In this document: piece by piece, positions 1 through 11,894 of the stretch
Layout: the number at the start of each line of letters is the position of its first letter
How positions within the stretch are numbered: position 1 is the stretch's first letter
Origin: Rhizophagus irregularis
Lineage: Eukaryota; Glomeromycota; Glomeromycetes; Glomerales; Glomeraceae
Direction of reading: 5' to 3'
NCBI RefSeq assembly: GCF_026210795.1
Contig: NC_089453.1
Coordinates: 870,501-934,500 of the forward strand
Length of the DNA stretch: 64,000 nucleotides
The notes under the pieces: model-generated
Told to the model about the DNA's origin: nothing
Database searches by the model: none
The model's input: the letters and a program-made list of their open reading frames with translations, nothing else
Position numbers and translations under genes: made by a program

Positions 1-163
1 ACACTGGCACTATATGCTATATATCAAACCAAAATGTCGAATTATTAGAAAAAGAAAATGGAGAAAATACCGAATGTAAGAACTTTACCTTCAATGGCCG
101 GAACAAATGTCATGTAGAAAAACATGAAAATAGCGGTAATAAGGTAAAAGCTTTGGGTCTCAT
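1..163 (-). pseudogene. Partial small-secreted-protein gene, copy 1 (broken exon 1, intron, window edge)
   Basis: The reverse strand aligns closely with the intact SSP gene at 15336-15774. Visible are exon 1 (ATG at 163-161), the intron donor GTAAAG and the intron body down to the acceptor. Exon 2 lies almost wholly outside the window. Exon 1 has one G fewer in the run just after the start than the intact copy, so reading from the same ATG hits a stop after about 17 codons. It is therefore most likely dead, unless another start is used. Upstream sequence to about 480 is also shared with the intact copy. Confidence 0.6.
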
Positions 164-479
164 ATTGGTATTATATTACGTTTTGTTATTTTATTACGAC
201 TATTCTGTAAAAACAAAATTTTTGGTGGGCATAGTAAGGTTATATATCTATATTTATGACCAACCATAACCGTAAAGAGAAGTTAATCAGAAGCATTTGC
301 CGAATTGCCAAGCTTTTTGGTTCTAAACTTCCTCTTAGTAGATTTTCAAATAATTTTTCATTCATTCAAAAAACTATAATTGGCAAAAAATTTCGCACAT
401 CTTGGTGTGACATTGTAAATCAAAACGAACCGGGTCCTGTTATTGTTTACGGTTACTATAAAACTAAAGAAAACGAAAA

Positions 480-654
480 CCCTATAAAAACGGAATGTGT
501 TAAATTTGTTGTTCATGTGTAATAAGTGTCTAAAAAAGCACCATTTTGTTTAATTTTCGTTTTTTTGTAATAAGACATAAATCGGACAAAATGGTGCTTT
601 TTTAGACATTTATACACATAAACAACAAATTTAACACATTTCGTTTTTATAGGG
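480..654. mobile_element. Palindromic (fold-back) MITE, 175 bp, copy 1
   Basis: The two arms, about 70 bp each, are near-perfect inverted repeats beginning CCCTATAAAAACG and ending CGTTTTTATAGGG, around a loop of about 35 bp. The flanks carry AAA on both sides. The homologous block C sequence near 34403 (CGAAAAGTATATAAC) has no insert, which supports a 3-bp target duplication. Copies lie at 4373-4548 (loop in the opposite orientation) and 16093-16229 (truncated). Non-autonomous; superfamily not assigned. The short ORFs reading into it are not genes. Confidence 0.85.
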
Positions 655-1350
655 AAAGTATATAACAAAAAAGTACTACAGTCTGCAACATTTTTTGCCA
701 ACTTTTTCGATGACTCACATTCTTAATATAGAGTGTATCGGATGAGAATAAAATTTTTAACGATTAAACTTCCGGTCACTGGATTAACAGTCGGCATGAT
801 TTATTTTGTTGCATTTTTTGTTATAACAAATTAACCATAAACAATAAATTAGGACCCGAACAATACCAGATCCTGTGTAATGAAAATTTCAAAACAAAAT
901 TAATTATGATTGTCGGAGAACGTTATACTTTTACGAATAATTGACTGTCGATCATCGTCACGTGGAGTTATACAAATCTCAATTTTTTTTAAAGTATTCC
1001 TCCAGGCTTTATAAAGGGAACAACATTACTGTTTGATTGTATTACATTTCATCACATATTTTTCCTATTTTGCAGAAAGCAAAATTCGGGGCACAATCAT
1101 TTTGGGCATCTTTCTAATTAATTGGTGCCGCTCAAATTCGAAAAAAAAAGGAAATTGGAGAATGCATCTGTTTATTAATTATTTCGTTGTTCGAATTTGT
1201 GTGTGAAAGAACACGCGACAAAGATTGCCAAAGAACTATTTGAATAAGTTCATCTAATACACTCCTTCCTAAATTCAAATTGTTCAATAATTTCGTTTTG
1301 AATGATTATTAAATCAAAATTATTAAAAAATCTGCTATTTGTTTAAACTA
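655..1350. other. Non-coding spacer of block A
   Basis: AT-rich sequence with no ORF I can support. It matches 34420-35125 of block C with small indels and lies between the SSP locus and the F-box remnant. Confidence 0.6.
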
Positions 1351-1358
1351 TTTAAATA

Positions 1359-2881
1359 GTCTTTTTCTGAATACCATTTTCCTGAATATCCAATTTTCTG
1401 AATGCCTATTTCCAGAAATTGATCATTTCCTGAAACTCCATTTTACCGAATGCCAATTTCCTGAATCTCAATTTCTGGAATTATATGAAACATCCAATTT
1501 CCAGAATTCTTTTCTCCTGAATTATTTTATCCCAAATTCCAATATCATGAACCCTGATATTCTGAATGGACATTTCACTGAATTTAATATTATTTTGTAT
1601 AATTTTACATCATAAATTAGAATTATTGATTTCATAAACTCAACCTTTATTTTATTTAGTATACTAATCAATAAATTATATATAATGTATAGTATATTAT
1701 AATATGTAATAAACTAACTTGTATTAAAACAAATAAAATAAATAATGCAAAAGTGAGCAGATTTTATTATTCAATCAAAGTATCTGTTTGAAATTTGTAC
1801 CTATACCAAATCTTTTTCTCCTAAAATGTAAATTAATTATATTTACTTGATGTAGTATGTTTAGGAAAATATTATTAAGCACTTAAACTCAGCAGTGGGG
1901 CAGAGAAAAATTTTATTAGCTAAAAATGCAATATTTCCTAATTGATTGTATATTGCCTTATGTTTACTTCACTCCCCAAATTACATATAACATGTTGGCG
2001 TTTGTACAATTATAGCAGAGATGCGCAAAGAGCAACATCAAACTCATTTGCCAGCAGAAAGTATTCTTCATGGTGAACCTTTACCATACAAACGCAAGCA
2101 TCTAATAGATCGTGAAAATCGAATTTTAACAGTTTTTAATAATCGGAAATTCGGAATGATTACATAGTACTTATTGATTATTTGAGAGGAATTTCACATA
2201 ATATTTCTCTCTAATTGCTCACTGATTTTTAAAACCATATTTTAGTAACCATGATATTTTTAATGCTTTCTATTGTAACAAATTGATGTGTGGAAATTTT
2301 AACTATACTCATAGTATGTAAAAGAAATAAATTAGTGTAAAATTTGGTGTTATTATATAGATAAAGTGTTCATTTAGTAATTTTTCTATGCATAATGCGA
2401 AATTAATAAATGTTTAGTAACACAGTTAGTTTAATATTACAAAAAGTTGAATTATATTAATAAATCTCTAATAAATTTCATTTATAACCAGTACTTTAAA
2501 AAATTTTTACAATTGTTAACATTATATCTGCTTATAAATACTGTATATTTGAATAATAAACTTATAGTTATCTATTTTTTAAATTTATTATAGTTTATTT
2601 ATAAATCATACGAAAATATACAGTTTATTATATAATTCAAGAAATTGTCCATTCGGAATATTAGAATTAAGGATATTTGAATTCGGGATATTGGGATTCA
2701 GGATATTGGGATTTAGGATTCGGGAAATTAGACTTCAGGAAATGGGATTCGGGAAATAAGGATTCGGGAAATTGTATATTTCAGGAAAATGTTCAGTTCG
2801 GAAAATTGGCATTCAGGCAAATGACTTCGGGAAAAGATATATTCAGGAAAAAGTGGGCATTCAGGAAATCGTACTGTAACC
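1359..2881. mobile_element. GGTTAC-end element, copy 1 (about 1.5 kb, subterminal degenerate repeat arrays)
   Basis: Both ends carry several hundred bases of degenerate short repeats built on CCTGAAT/TTCCCGAAT, left arm about 1365-1600 and right arm about 2640-2870, in inverted orientation around an AT-rich core. The right terminus reads GGTTACAGTACGATTTCC on the minus strand. TTTAAATA stands on both sides (1351-1358 and 2882-2889). Block C near 35117-35130 is the empty site, with three extra bases at the right junction here. An inverted copy is at 16383-17480. The ORF-like stretch at 2677-2886 is just the translated repeat array. No transposase inside. Confidence 0.75.
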
Positions 2882-2889
2882 TTTAAATA

Positions 2890-3394
2890 CTAGTATAAAA
2901 CTGTATGACAGTTATTGTGAAATTCCTGTTCCTGAAGAGTCAAAGAATTTGTATTATTTTGAAAATCAAGAAACCAAGTTGATGCAAAATCTTTATCATT
3001 TGACCGAAAACTTTAAAATTTTTGTATTCTTTATTTTCATCACTTTTATCATAGAAGAATCAATTAATATGCATAATATAGCTGCACGCATATGCTTACA
3101 TGTACCACCACGAAATGTCTTGTTTCTGATTTAATCCAAAAAAGTTCATCCGAATTTCTCCAAAAGAATATGTTCTTTTTGCAGCATTATCTTTAGTTTC
3201 ATTTTCTTCAAAAAAAAAGTATATTAATTTGTTTATAATTAATCTGTACTGCAGAGTTATAATTTTCTTGATACCAAAATGAAATTTTGAAGTTTTTCAT
3301 AAAATTTTTAATTAGGTGTAATAAAAAATAAGAAAAATATATAAAGTATCTACGGCTCTAATTTGTGATGTTTAATGTACAGTATGTATCTTTA
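2890..3394. other. Spacer upstream of the F-box remnant, shared with block C
   Basis: Matches about 35130-35600. AT-rich with no supportable gene. It probably held the upstream region of the F-box gene whose remnant follows. Confidence 0.5.
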
Positions 3395-3850
3395 AAATGG
3401 TTATTGAAACTTTTCGACATATATAATTCATATAAAGATTGTGGTGATTCTGCAGTATTCAAATAACAAAGAGAAGAAAAATATCAAACAACATTGAAGA
3501 TAAATGTTCTCAAAACTTATGTGAATATTTAAGAATTAATCAAATCTTAAAAAAATTTAAAGACATTTATATTTATTAAGCTGTTCTTTAATGGAATTTC
3601 CTGAAATAACAAAAGGTTTTTCCGTTCACGTTGAAACCTTTAACTCATATTACCGTTCAAAATATCAAATTCGATTATGAATTATCACTAATCATAAGAG
3701 CTCAACCCAAATCTATAAAAGCAGGACGAATTTATTTATTAGGATTTTTTCTGTTTTGCACAAGAAAAAAAAATCAACAAAACCTACTACTTACCATCGC
3801 GATTAATGCTAAATTATTTAAGAAATATGGTAGTGTATCATAATTCAAAA
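3395..3850 (+). pseudogene. F-box/LRR gene remnant (block A)
   Basis: Short segments match the intact F-box gene at 44493-46091. One is the stretch with GATTGTGGTGATYCTGCAG near 3437 (intact copy near 44840), followed by the equivalent of the lysine/arginine-rich codons. Another begins CTGTTCTTTAATGGAATTTCC near 3582 (intact copy near 45228), followed by the LRR-type stretch near 3640. Large internal deletions, stops and frameshifts have removed the F-box and most repeats. A very similar remnant is at 35600-36230. Not functional. Confidence 0.75.
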
Positions 3851-3874
3851 GACTTAACTATGTATAATCCTGTC

Positions 3875-4720
3875 GGGATCTCCCAAAAATCCTGACAACC
3901 ATAATATCGACAGTCTATAACCCCGACACCAAAATCCCGATAAATGCAAATCCCGATTGAATTAAAATCCTGACAGTCACAGAATCCTGATGATCTAAAA
4001 TCTTGACAGCCAAAATCCTGACTGGAATGAGTTTGAGATTAGTTAATTTTTAATGCAATTGTTTCTAGTAATTTCAAAAGAATTAGTAATTTAGTAATAT
4101 ACTGTACATAGTCCTTTTAGTTAAAATAAAAAATTTTCCTTTTAATTTCATTAATAATATAGTAACGTTAGTTAATTTGCATTAATATTAATAAAATTTG
4201 CAAACAACTTGCATTGGTATTGATAAAATTTACAAATATTTTCGTTAATACTAATCAAATAATTCAAAATATATTTTTAATTATATTGGATAAATTAAGA
4301 CCCGATACTGCGCCGCTGTATTTTTAAAATTATTTGTTTAATTAAAAATTTATAAAATTTATATAATTTTTTCCCTATAAAAACGAAATGTGTTAAATTT
4401 GTTGTTCATGTGTAATAAATGACTAAAAAAGCACCATTTTGTCCGATTTATGTCTTATTACAAAAAAACGAAAATTAAACAAAATGGTGCTTTTTTAGAC
4501 ACTTATTACACATGAACAACAAATTTAACACATTTCGTTTTTATAGGGTTTTTTTTTTAAAAAAAAAAAACTTTGGGATTTTGACCGTCAAGAATTTTAA
4601 CTGTCAGGATTTGTGACTATCGGGATTTTGTTTCAACCGGGATTTGGGTTTATCGGGATTTTTGATGTCGGAATTGTAGACTGTCGATATTATGGTTGTC
4701 GGGAATTTGTGGTAAACCCG
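3875..4720. mobile_element. GGGTTTACC-end element, copy 1 (846 bp, long inverted ends)
   Basis: Inverted ends of roughly 150 bp are built of degenerate CCCGAYA units: left GGGATCTCCCAAAAATCC, right (reverse strand) CGGGTTTACCACAAATTCCC, both followed by ACAACCATAATATCGACAGTC-like sequence. TCCTGTC repeats at 3868-3874 and 4721-4727. The block C equivalent near 36229 reads straight through, so this is a genuine insertion with a 7-bp or slightly longer duplication. Partial copies at 11307-11765 and 18056-18370. A palindromic MITE is nested at 4373-4548. No coding capacity. Confidence 0.8.
4373..4548. mobile_element. Palindromic MITE, copy 2, nested in the GGGTTTACC-end element
   Basis: Same 5' CCCTATAAAAACG and 3' CGTTTTTATAGGG arms as the copy at 480-654. 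It sits inside a T-run. The matching element in block B reads through the site uninterrupted near 18197, so this copy arrived after blocks A and B separated. Confidence 0.85.
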
Positions 4721-5073
4721 TCCTGTCACTTAGAATGTAATACTGTAATGATTACATCCCCTGAGGAATAATTGAACAAATAAATATAGATGAAAGTAAT
4801 GGTGGTCAGTATATATCTTTGATATTGATTATTTAGCATTAATTATAGTTTTATACAAACGGAAATAGTACTTTCCTTTATTATCTTTATTAACTTTATT
4901 GTCTAAAGCGGAATCAAATATCAACTCATCATTAAAGCCAGCCGATTTTGTCAGTTCATTGACAAGTTTATCTATGAACGAGAATGTGAACGTTTTTTCA
5001 ATCTTTCATTGATAAAATGATAAATATGAAAGACTGGAATTGCAAAAATGGCTAATAAAAAAAAATGGGTATA

Positions 5074-7334
5074 CAGTCTAACCTCGATATACCGATAGTT
5101 TATATACCGATAATTGACATATAACGATAAATCTCCTTTGTCCCGTTTCACAATTAATAAAAAAACCTCACTATACCGATATTACATATTGTTTCACGAT
5201 GTAACATATACCGATGCAATTTCTTTGTCCCTTAATAAGTGATACATAGTACTATATACCGATATTCCAAGTTACACCAGCATATATACTAGCTTTTTTT
5301 GTTTTAACGCGTCGTGTTTTAACTAGTAACGATGTCTCAACAACAAAGAAAAAGGAAGTCTGTTCAAGATACCTTCCAACCAAATAAAAGAGTTGTATTG
5401 ACACATGCACAAAAGCGTCAACTCTGTTTAGATTCTCAGAAAACGCCACGCCCTACTCAAGAGGAACTTGCTGTTTTATATAAAGTTAAGCAAAATACTG
5501 TTTCGGATATTTTAAAAAAAAAGAAAAGTGGTTACTTGTAAACCCAGACTCTGAAGACGCAAATAAACAGAAGGAGAGGCCTGTTTATTTTCCTCAAGTA
5601 GAAGAAGCCCTTTCATTATGGGTAACAAATGCACTTGCTGCAGAACTTACCATTAACACTGATATTTTACGTGAAAAGGCTAAATATTTTGCACAGCAAT
5701 TTGAAATCAATAAATTTTCATTTTCTAATGGTTGGATTGACAAATTCAAAAGACGCCATAATTTAAAAGAATATATTAAGTGGGGTGAAGCCAAAAGTGC
5801 GCCATTAGAAACCTTAGATGAAGAAAGAGGTATTTTACGTGAAATTATTAAAGATTATGACTTAAATGATGTTTTTAACTGTGATGAAACAGGTAAGATT
5901 TTTTTTCCCAATAAAGCTCCTATTTTTTATATTTTAAGATTTGTTTATTTTAGGATTGTATTGGGATCTTGAACCATCAAAAACATTAGCACAAGGGCCT
6001 CTTTCAGGAACAAAGAAATCTAAAAAGCGGGTTACTCTACTTCTTACATGCAATGCTACCGGTACTGAAAAATTAAAACCATTATTTATTCATAAATACC
6101 AGAATCCGCGAGCATTAAATGGGAAAAAAAAGAAGAATTACCGGTAAACTATTACTGGAATTCAACTGCATGGATGCAAGTTAGTATTTGGAACGATTAT
6201 CTTAAAAAATTGGATAGGCAAATTAGATTACAAAATCGCAATATCCTTTTACTTGTTGACAATGCTCCCGTACACATTATAAATGAAGATGTTAATTTAA
6301 CAAATGTGGTAGTTCATTTTTTGCCACCAAATACTACATCTCATTTACAGCCATGCGATGCAGGGATCATTAATTCCTTTAAAGTTAGTAATTTTTATTA
6401 TTAATTTGCAATATTAATTTTTTTACGAAGTCTATTTTAATTCATGATAAACTCTCAATAATTTAGGCACAGTACCGGAAATTACTTGTTAGAAATAGAA
6501 TTGAAGCATATGAAATTTCACAAGAACTTAACAAAGAGCCTACTACCATAAATATTCATGATTCTATTGATTTCAGCGTGAACGCTTGGAATTCTGTAAG
6601 TCAACAAACCATTATTAATTGTTGGAAACATACAGGAATTCTACCAATAAATGAAATGGACGAAATTGATGAAATTGAAGATCAAGCATTACATGATGAA
6701 ATGGAATTACAAGATTTAATTAACGAACTACCATTTGATAATCTTATGGATGCAGATGAATTTCTTCATATTGATGATTGTTTGAAAAGTAATGAAGGGT
6801 TAACCGACGATGAAATTGTGTCTATGATAAAGTCAAATAATAATAATGAATCAGAAATGGATCCAGATGAAGAGCCTCCAGTAGTAATTCCCGAAACAAA
6901 AGCTTTAGGTTATTTGGATGATCTTGTTTTATTTTTTAAACATTCATCGGATGTTTGTATTAACCCAAATGAATTAAGTGTATTGCAGAAGTTAAGGCAT
7001 CAAGTATTAAAATTACATGTTAATAACTCAAAGCAAACTACGTTAGATAATTTTGTTCAAATCCTTTAATATAGTTTTTATATTATATACACTAATATGT
7101 TAATATAATAAATATAAATAATATATCGATATTTTTCAAAGTATTATTAGAATTTGACTTAAATGAAATTTCTTTATAAAATACACTGTAATTTTATACA
7201 AAATTTTATATACCGATATTAATCTACATTTTATTATTAATATCGGTACATAAAATTTTCATAATGTACCGATATTTTGATATACCGATATTTTTTTCCG
7301 AAAACATCTATATCGGTATATAGAGGTTTGACTG
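5074..7334 (+). mobile_element. pogo/Tigger-type DNA transposon, 2261 bp, TA target duplication
   Basis: Terminal inverted repeats read CAGTCTAACCTCGATATACC on the left and CAGTCAAACCTCTATATACC on the reverse of the right end. TA flanks both ends (5072-5073 and 7335-7336). Block B at about 18715-18735 (GGGTATAATTATATATAAAT) is the exact empty site. Several ATACCGATA/TATCGGTAT copies lie inside each end (5085-5265 and 7125-7320); these are likely transposase-binding sites (inference). It carries one transposase gene with two frameshifts. TA duplication plus a CENP-B-like/DDE transposase fits the pogo branch of Tc1/mariner. Confidence 0.92.
5332..7069 (+). pseudogene. Tigger/pogo-like DDE transposase, three exons, two A-run frameshifts
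   Basis: Starts at ATG 5332. Exons 5332-5892, 5954-6383 and 6467-7069 (introns 61 and 83 bp, GT-AG) give about 530 codons. The N-terminal 70 residues resemble a CENP-B/Psq helix-turn-helix (TQEELA..YKVKQNTVSDIL). A second DNA-binding-like region follows (FSNGWIDKFKRRHNLK). The catalytic core is visible: first Asp in FNCDETG, split by intron 1; second in LLVDNAPVH; third in PCDAGIINSFK. An acidic C-terminal tail follows. The frame breaks twice, each time in a poly-A run (about 5511-5526 and 6122-6133). Everything else is open, so the breaks may be recent mutations or assembly errors. Confidence 0.88.
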
Positions 7335-8115
7335 TAATTATATATAAGTATTTACGTGCCTTAAAGGTTATTTTATATTTATAGTGAAGTCATTAACACC
7401 AAAAGGTACAGTATTTACCGTCATCAAGTTTCTTTAAATTAATTTCGCAAATATTTGTATTATTGTATAGGAAAGTAGCCGAAGTAGGTAGCTAAGTAAA
7501 GGAACCAAGGTAACGCAAAATAGATCATAATAAAGCGTGTCTTTCTGAAAATTTCAAAGAAATTGTTGTAATATGAATTAAGTACCGTAGGTAGTACTGT
7601 ATATATATAACAAATTGCAAAGTGGATGACAATTACGGTATTGTGATCGGTTGAGAGACTAGTCTATGAGTGCTTACGTACCGTTTCCCGAGCATTTTTT
7701 CCCGAAATTGGTTTACGAAAAATGATTGATTCTGCTGTGAAAAAATAAAATAAAAATAAAATACTTAATTTTTTTTATATAATAATAAATAAATCAATGG
7801 AAAATTTAATTTATATTTATATTAAAATTTGCATTGCATTTATTTGTTTAAAACAACACCTAATATTTAAAGAATTTTCTAATGCTTTTCTTTATATATA
7901 GCATAATTCAAACACTCAAACTAAACAAGCGAAAGGAAACATATTTACTATAAAAGATTATTTTTCTCAATTTATTTCGTATATCTATTTGTAAAACATT
8001 ATTTGTATAGTTATGGTAAAACAATACTGATTTTATTATCAATAAACTAATTAAAAAATTTAAAATTTTGCGATATAATGTATTACATATACCCAACTCA
8101 CATTTTTCATCATTT

Positions 8116-8278
8116 GATTTGGGAAAAATGTCATGTCGGGATAATGTCTTTCGGGATACGTTTCGTCAGGATATATCATCTTGAAAAAAGTGCTTTCAGG
8201 AAAATGTTTATTTGGGAATATGTCCTGTTGGGAAATCATTGTCGGGAAAAGGTACTTTGGGAAAATAGATGTTAAATT
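8116..8278. mobile_element. GGTTAC-end element fragment, copy 2 (CGGGAAAATG array)
   Basis: A run of degenerate units of about 20 bp built on TTCGGGAAAATG ends on the reverse strand with GGTTACGGTATAATTTAACA. Near-identical arrays at 19500-19668, and partial ones at 21484-21568 and 22024-22146. The terminus resembles that of the 1359-2881 element. The apparent ORF here only translates the array. Confidence 0.6.
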
Positions 8279-8429
8279 ATACCGTAACCTAATACATGTA
8301 AATTACGTGGTAATTTTTGGGATATGTAACAAAGTTTGAAAATTTATAGCGGTATACAAAATATTCATGAATTCTTTTTTGAATTCTTTTAATCCAAGTA
8401 ATATAATTTTATTTACATATTGGTCAGAA

Positions 8430-10140
8430 CATTTAATCTAAACGTAGATGAAATTGGGTTCGATGAATAGTACACTGATCAAGAGGACAAACCTGTAAGT
8501 ATTTTATTTTATCATAATTTCATTAATACAATAGCAATTTTTTATAGTTCATTTTAAAACGATTGCTGTTTAAATCATATCGATCTAAAATGTTGGCTGA
8601 GGCGCAAAAATCTGGATTGTCAGTTAGGGAGCTTACAGATATTACGTAATTATTAAAGGGGGTAACCAAAATCTTACGTTAAAATCATATAATTTATAAA
8701 TAGTAGTATTATAATTTGATAAATCTGACAAGGAGGGAGAGCCGGAGAGGAGTAAGTTTATATTAAATTGAATATTACGTAATATACGTAATTCCCCTTA
8801 CATAAGATTATCGGTAATCAGATTCTAAACACGCTCTTATTAATATCTTCTTTAAAACTTTTAGGAGTATATCACACATTCTCTTATTGCAAGCTGATGA
8901 TTATTCCGACATACAAATAAAAAAGTTCTCCGGAGATACACTTGAATCTAGGGAAGGAGGATGATACTAGGAAAAGATTCTAGGAAATAAAAGATTCTTG
9001 AGAAAGAAAAAATATCTAAAGAATTTAATTTGACCTTTCAAGTAATTTGACCTTTCAAGAATATGCTGAGGTACAAAAGCTTTTTATATTATTACTTGCA
9101 ATATTATCTTTGCTAATAATTTCACTTTAGATTGTTCTTGATGAAGAAGATGGCGGCTGGAAGTTATTAATAAAGTCTTATCCCAAAAACTTTTGATAAA
9201 ACCGAAGAGAATGAACTTTTCGTAAGTAATTATTATTTCAACAATCGTAAATGTGATATCTATTAAACCTGATTTTTCATAGAATAACCCGTGACATTAT
9301 TATTTTTTTTTAACTATTTTGCAGAGCTAGTAATCTTTCAATGTGTACGTTAAAAGAAAAAGTAAGCGAAGGAACATTAGTAGCCAATTTTATTAGTCTT
9401 ATATTACGAATCTTTCTACATAACGCTTCTGTTCATCCCGAATACCGCTAGCACCAGTGCAAAGATTCGTAAGCTTGCCAACAATGATCCTTCTTGCGCA
9501 AAACAGCCTGACATTATTGGAAAAGTTGTCCATAATGATATTTATAGAAAAATTTCATGAAAACATAAATAAAACCAAAGAGTTTTTTTCTTTTTAACAT
9601 AAATTATGAGCTTGTGTTCGGAGAAGTGATGGGCGAGGGCAAAAATAACACGAAAAAGAAAAATATCATCGACCTAATTAAATTAGGTATTTTTATGAAA
9701 GATTCTATTGACTTGATTCTGCAGAAAACAAATGTCAATAGTGTTTATTCAGATGGCAATGTATTGGTAAGCAAGGAAATTCAAAATTATTTTATTTAAT
9801 TGTAACAATTTATGTAATTAATAGTATTGAAATGGACTGTATATTTCATGGTTTTAATCGCACCTGGTATTTATGTAATGGTAGAAGCTGGCAATATAAA
9901 TCTGCCAAAGTCGTTTGAAGCCTGTAGCATGTTTTCAATGGCTTAGATACTTTGAGAACATTTCAGGTATAGCTATTAAAACATGTTTGACACATCTGTT
10001 CAATTCTATATACATTGACTAATTAACCGACTCTTTAGGTAGCATATACATGAACGAACAGTAAAAGAAGTTCTTTCGGTAATAATAAGGCCGACGAAGA
10101 TTCCAAGGATGATAAACTCAAACAATGCTCCAGCGTTTAA
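8430..10140 (+). pseudogene. Decayed multi-exon gene, function unknown
   Basis: Coding-like islands are separated by probable introns and breaks. Near 8595 the phrase KMLAEAQKSGLSVRELTD; near 9130 IVLDEEDGGWKLLIKSYPKNF; near 9480 KLANNDPSCAKQPDIIGKVV; near 9614-9770 a stretch with FGEVMGEGK, KKN, DLIKLGIF, MKDSIDLIL and QKT; near 9868 GIYVMVEAGNINLPKS. The last two resemble a lineage-specific Rhizophagus protein family that I recall but cannot name. Stops and frame changes between islands mean no product. Exon borders are not reliable. Confidence 0.45.
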
Positions 10141-11306
10141 AAAATTGTCCGTTTTAAATTTTTCAATGAACATAGATTTTTAAGGTCTATTATTGTTTTT
10201 TATTTGCTATATAATTTTACTCTCGCCACAATTATAATGTGTGATTTAAAATGAGCGAACCTGAAATTTGTCACATTTAACATAATATTATAATTTCGTT
10301 ATGTTTTTTACTATGATATACAATAAATCTGATGAAGGAATAAAAATTTTAAAAATGCATGAATTTTTTTCACGGGGTCACATGATTTTATTTTCATAGA
10401 GTTATTACTTAAACATAATACAAATAAAATTTGTCTACATTTCTAAAATAAAATAAAAATAACATAATACAAATAAAATAAATTCATTGCTGGATCTTAT
10501 TATATGTACTACATTAAATGCTTTTAGAGAATCCTGGCCGGATATAGATACTTCTGTGTAGGATATTTTGGTCGGAAGAATTCGTGAATTGCTTTTATGC
10601 AGAAAGAAAGGTTGCTCAAGCAACCGCTAAGATCAAACCTTCACAGGATAATAAACCCTTGAACCATGACATAATGCGAAAAAAACAGAAGTCACTTTCG
10701 GACCATCTACTTCAAAAACAAGCTTGCTGACAGCGATATGGTTGACGCACCTATTATAGACAGGTACCCGATCTGATCAGGTCAGATTTGAAGCTTTTTA
10801 GCGTTTCTTTTTTATTTATAGGAAATATAAAAATAACAATAGTACTAAGAAATTTGTATCATTTAGAGTAGATTTCTATTGTAATCAAAATAAATATTTT
10901 TGAAATTTTAATATTATGTTTATTATATATATTAGTTGGTATACTGATATATCAAATAGTAAATGACCTGATTGTACTTTATTTGAATAACCTGATTAGA
11001 AATAATTATTTGAATGCCCTGAATGAATATTCTGATCGGAACACAAGTGTCGCAACAATCGGGTTCCCCAATTGATGAAAATAAGGACCAATCAGGGTCA
11101 GATTTCACCTGATTGTTCCCCTATTTGACATCGTTCGAACATTTGTCATGAAGCCAGAATTAATTATACAAACTGCTGATATGATGTCTAATATATGATG
11201 TAGCATAATACGCCTGATTTGGTTTCTTTATTTTTTTATGTTTTAACTTTAATATAGGATCTTATATGTAGTAATATAGAAATTTATATAATATTTAAAA
11301 TATATA
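10141..11306. other. AT-rich stretch without a supportable gene
   Basis: No coherent reading frame on either strand. Short GGTCAGAT/CCTGATTG motifs recur at about 10770-10795 and 11030-11130 and hint at a decayed element, but I could not define ends. Confidence 0.4.
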
Positions 11307-11765
11307 TATGGGTTTACCACAAATTCCCGTAATATCGACAGTCTACAATTCCGACACCAAAAATCCTGATAAACCCAAATTCCGGTTGAAACAAAATCCC
11401 GATGGTCACAAATCCTGACAGTTAAAATTCTTGACGGTCAAAATCCCAAAGTTTTTTTTTTTTAAAAAAAAAATAAATTATATAAATTTTATAAATTTTT
11501 AATTAAACAAATAATTTTAAAAATACAGCGGCGCAGTATCGGGTCTTAATTTATCCAATATAATTAAAAATATATTTTGAATTATTTGATTAGTATTAAC
11601 GAAAATATTTGTAAATTTTATCAATACCAATGCAAATCGTTTGCAAATTTTATTAATATTAATGCAAATTAACTAACGTTACTATATTATTAATGAAATT
11701 AAAAGGAAAATTTTTTGTTTTAACTAAAAGGACTATGTACAGTATATTACTAAATTACTAATCTT
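11307..11765. mobile_element. GGGTTTACC-end element, truncated inverted copy
   Basis: Begins GGGTTTACCACAAATTCCCG and follows the reverse complement of about 4070-4720 through the CCCGATA array and AT-rich core. It stops near 11765 before the other end. It lacks the nested palindromic MITE present in the 3875-4720 copy. Confidence 0.75.
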
Positions 11766-11894
11766 TCGAAATTAGAAATTCCTATCTATATACTAAAAAA
11801 ATTGGTGTGTAACCGTTACGTTTAGATTAACCTGTATAAATTAATTTTGTATAGCTAAGACACCAAGTCATATTCAATTCCGGTTAATAAAGAT

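Larger units (their letters stand above)
4840..7640 (-). pseudogene. TM-protein gene remnant (block A), split by a Tigger insertion
   Basis: The minus strand at about 4840-5073 and 7335-7600 matches the intact TM gene at 41391-42641. Visible landmarks are the reverse of TTAGCATTAATTATAG (codons for TIINA-), the Lys/Asn/Asp-rich stretch, a hydrophobic stretch and the region before it. A 2.26 kb pogo/Tigger element interrupts it at 5074-7334. Compared with the intact gene a large central part is missing. Block B carries the same decayed version without the transposon. Confidence 0.75.
1..8420. repeat. Segmental block A (degraded SSP / F-box / TM block)
   Basis: This region matches blocks B (15.3-20.0 kb) and C (31.6-36.9 kb) at nucleotide level over many segments. 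Positions 1-480 match 15615-16093; 660-1350 match about 34420-35125; 2890-3850 match about 35130-36225; 4720-5073 plus 7335-8280 match about 18360-19670. Order: SSP remnant (-), spacer, F-box remnant (+), TM remnant (-). Block A carries the most insertions: a palindromic MITE twice, two elements with long inverted ends, and a pogo/Tigger element. Boundaries are approximate because the left edge is cut by the window. Confidence 0.8.

Noticed and set aside
256-701. Small proteins at 256-522 and 513-701
   Set aside because: The first runs from spacer into a palindromic MITE, and the second reads the other arm. In block B the same spacer is frameshifted.
2677-2886. Gly/Trp/Asp-rich small protein (also 16321-16596, 8078-8275, 19470-19655, 22020-22331)
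   Set aside because: These translate subterminal repeat arrays of the GGTTAC-end elements.
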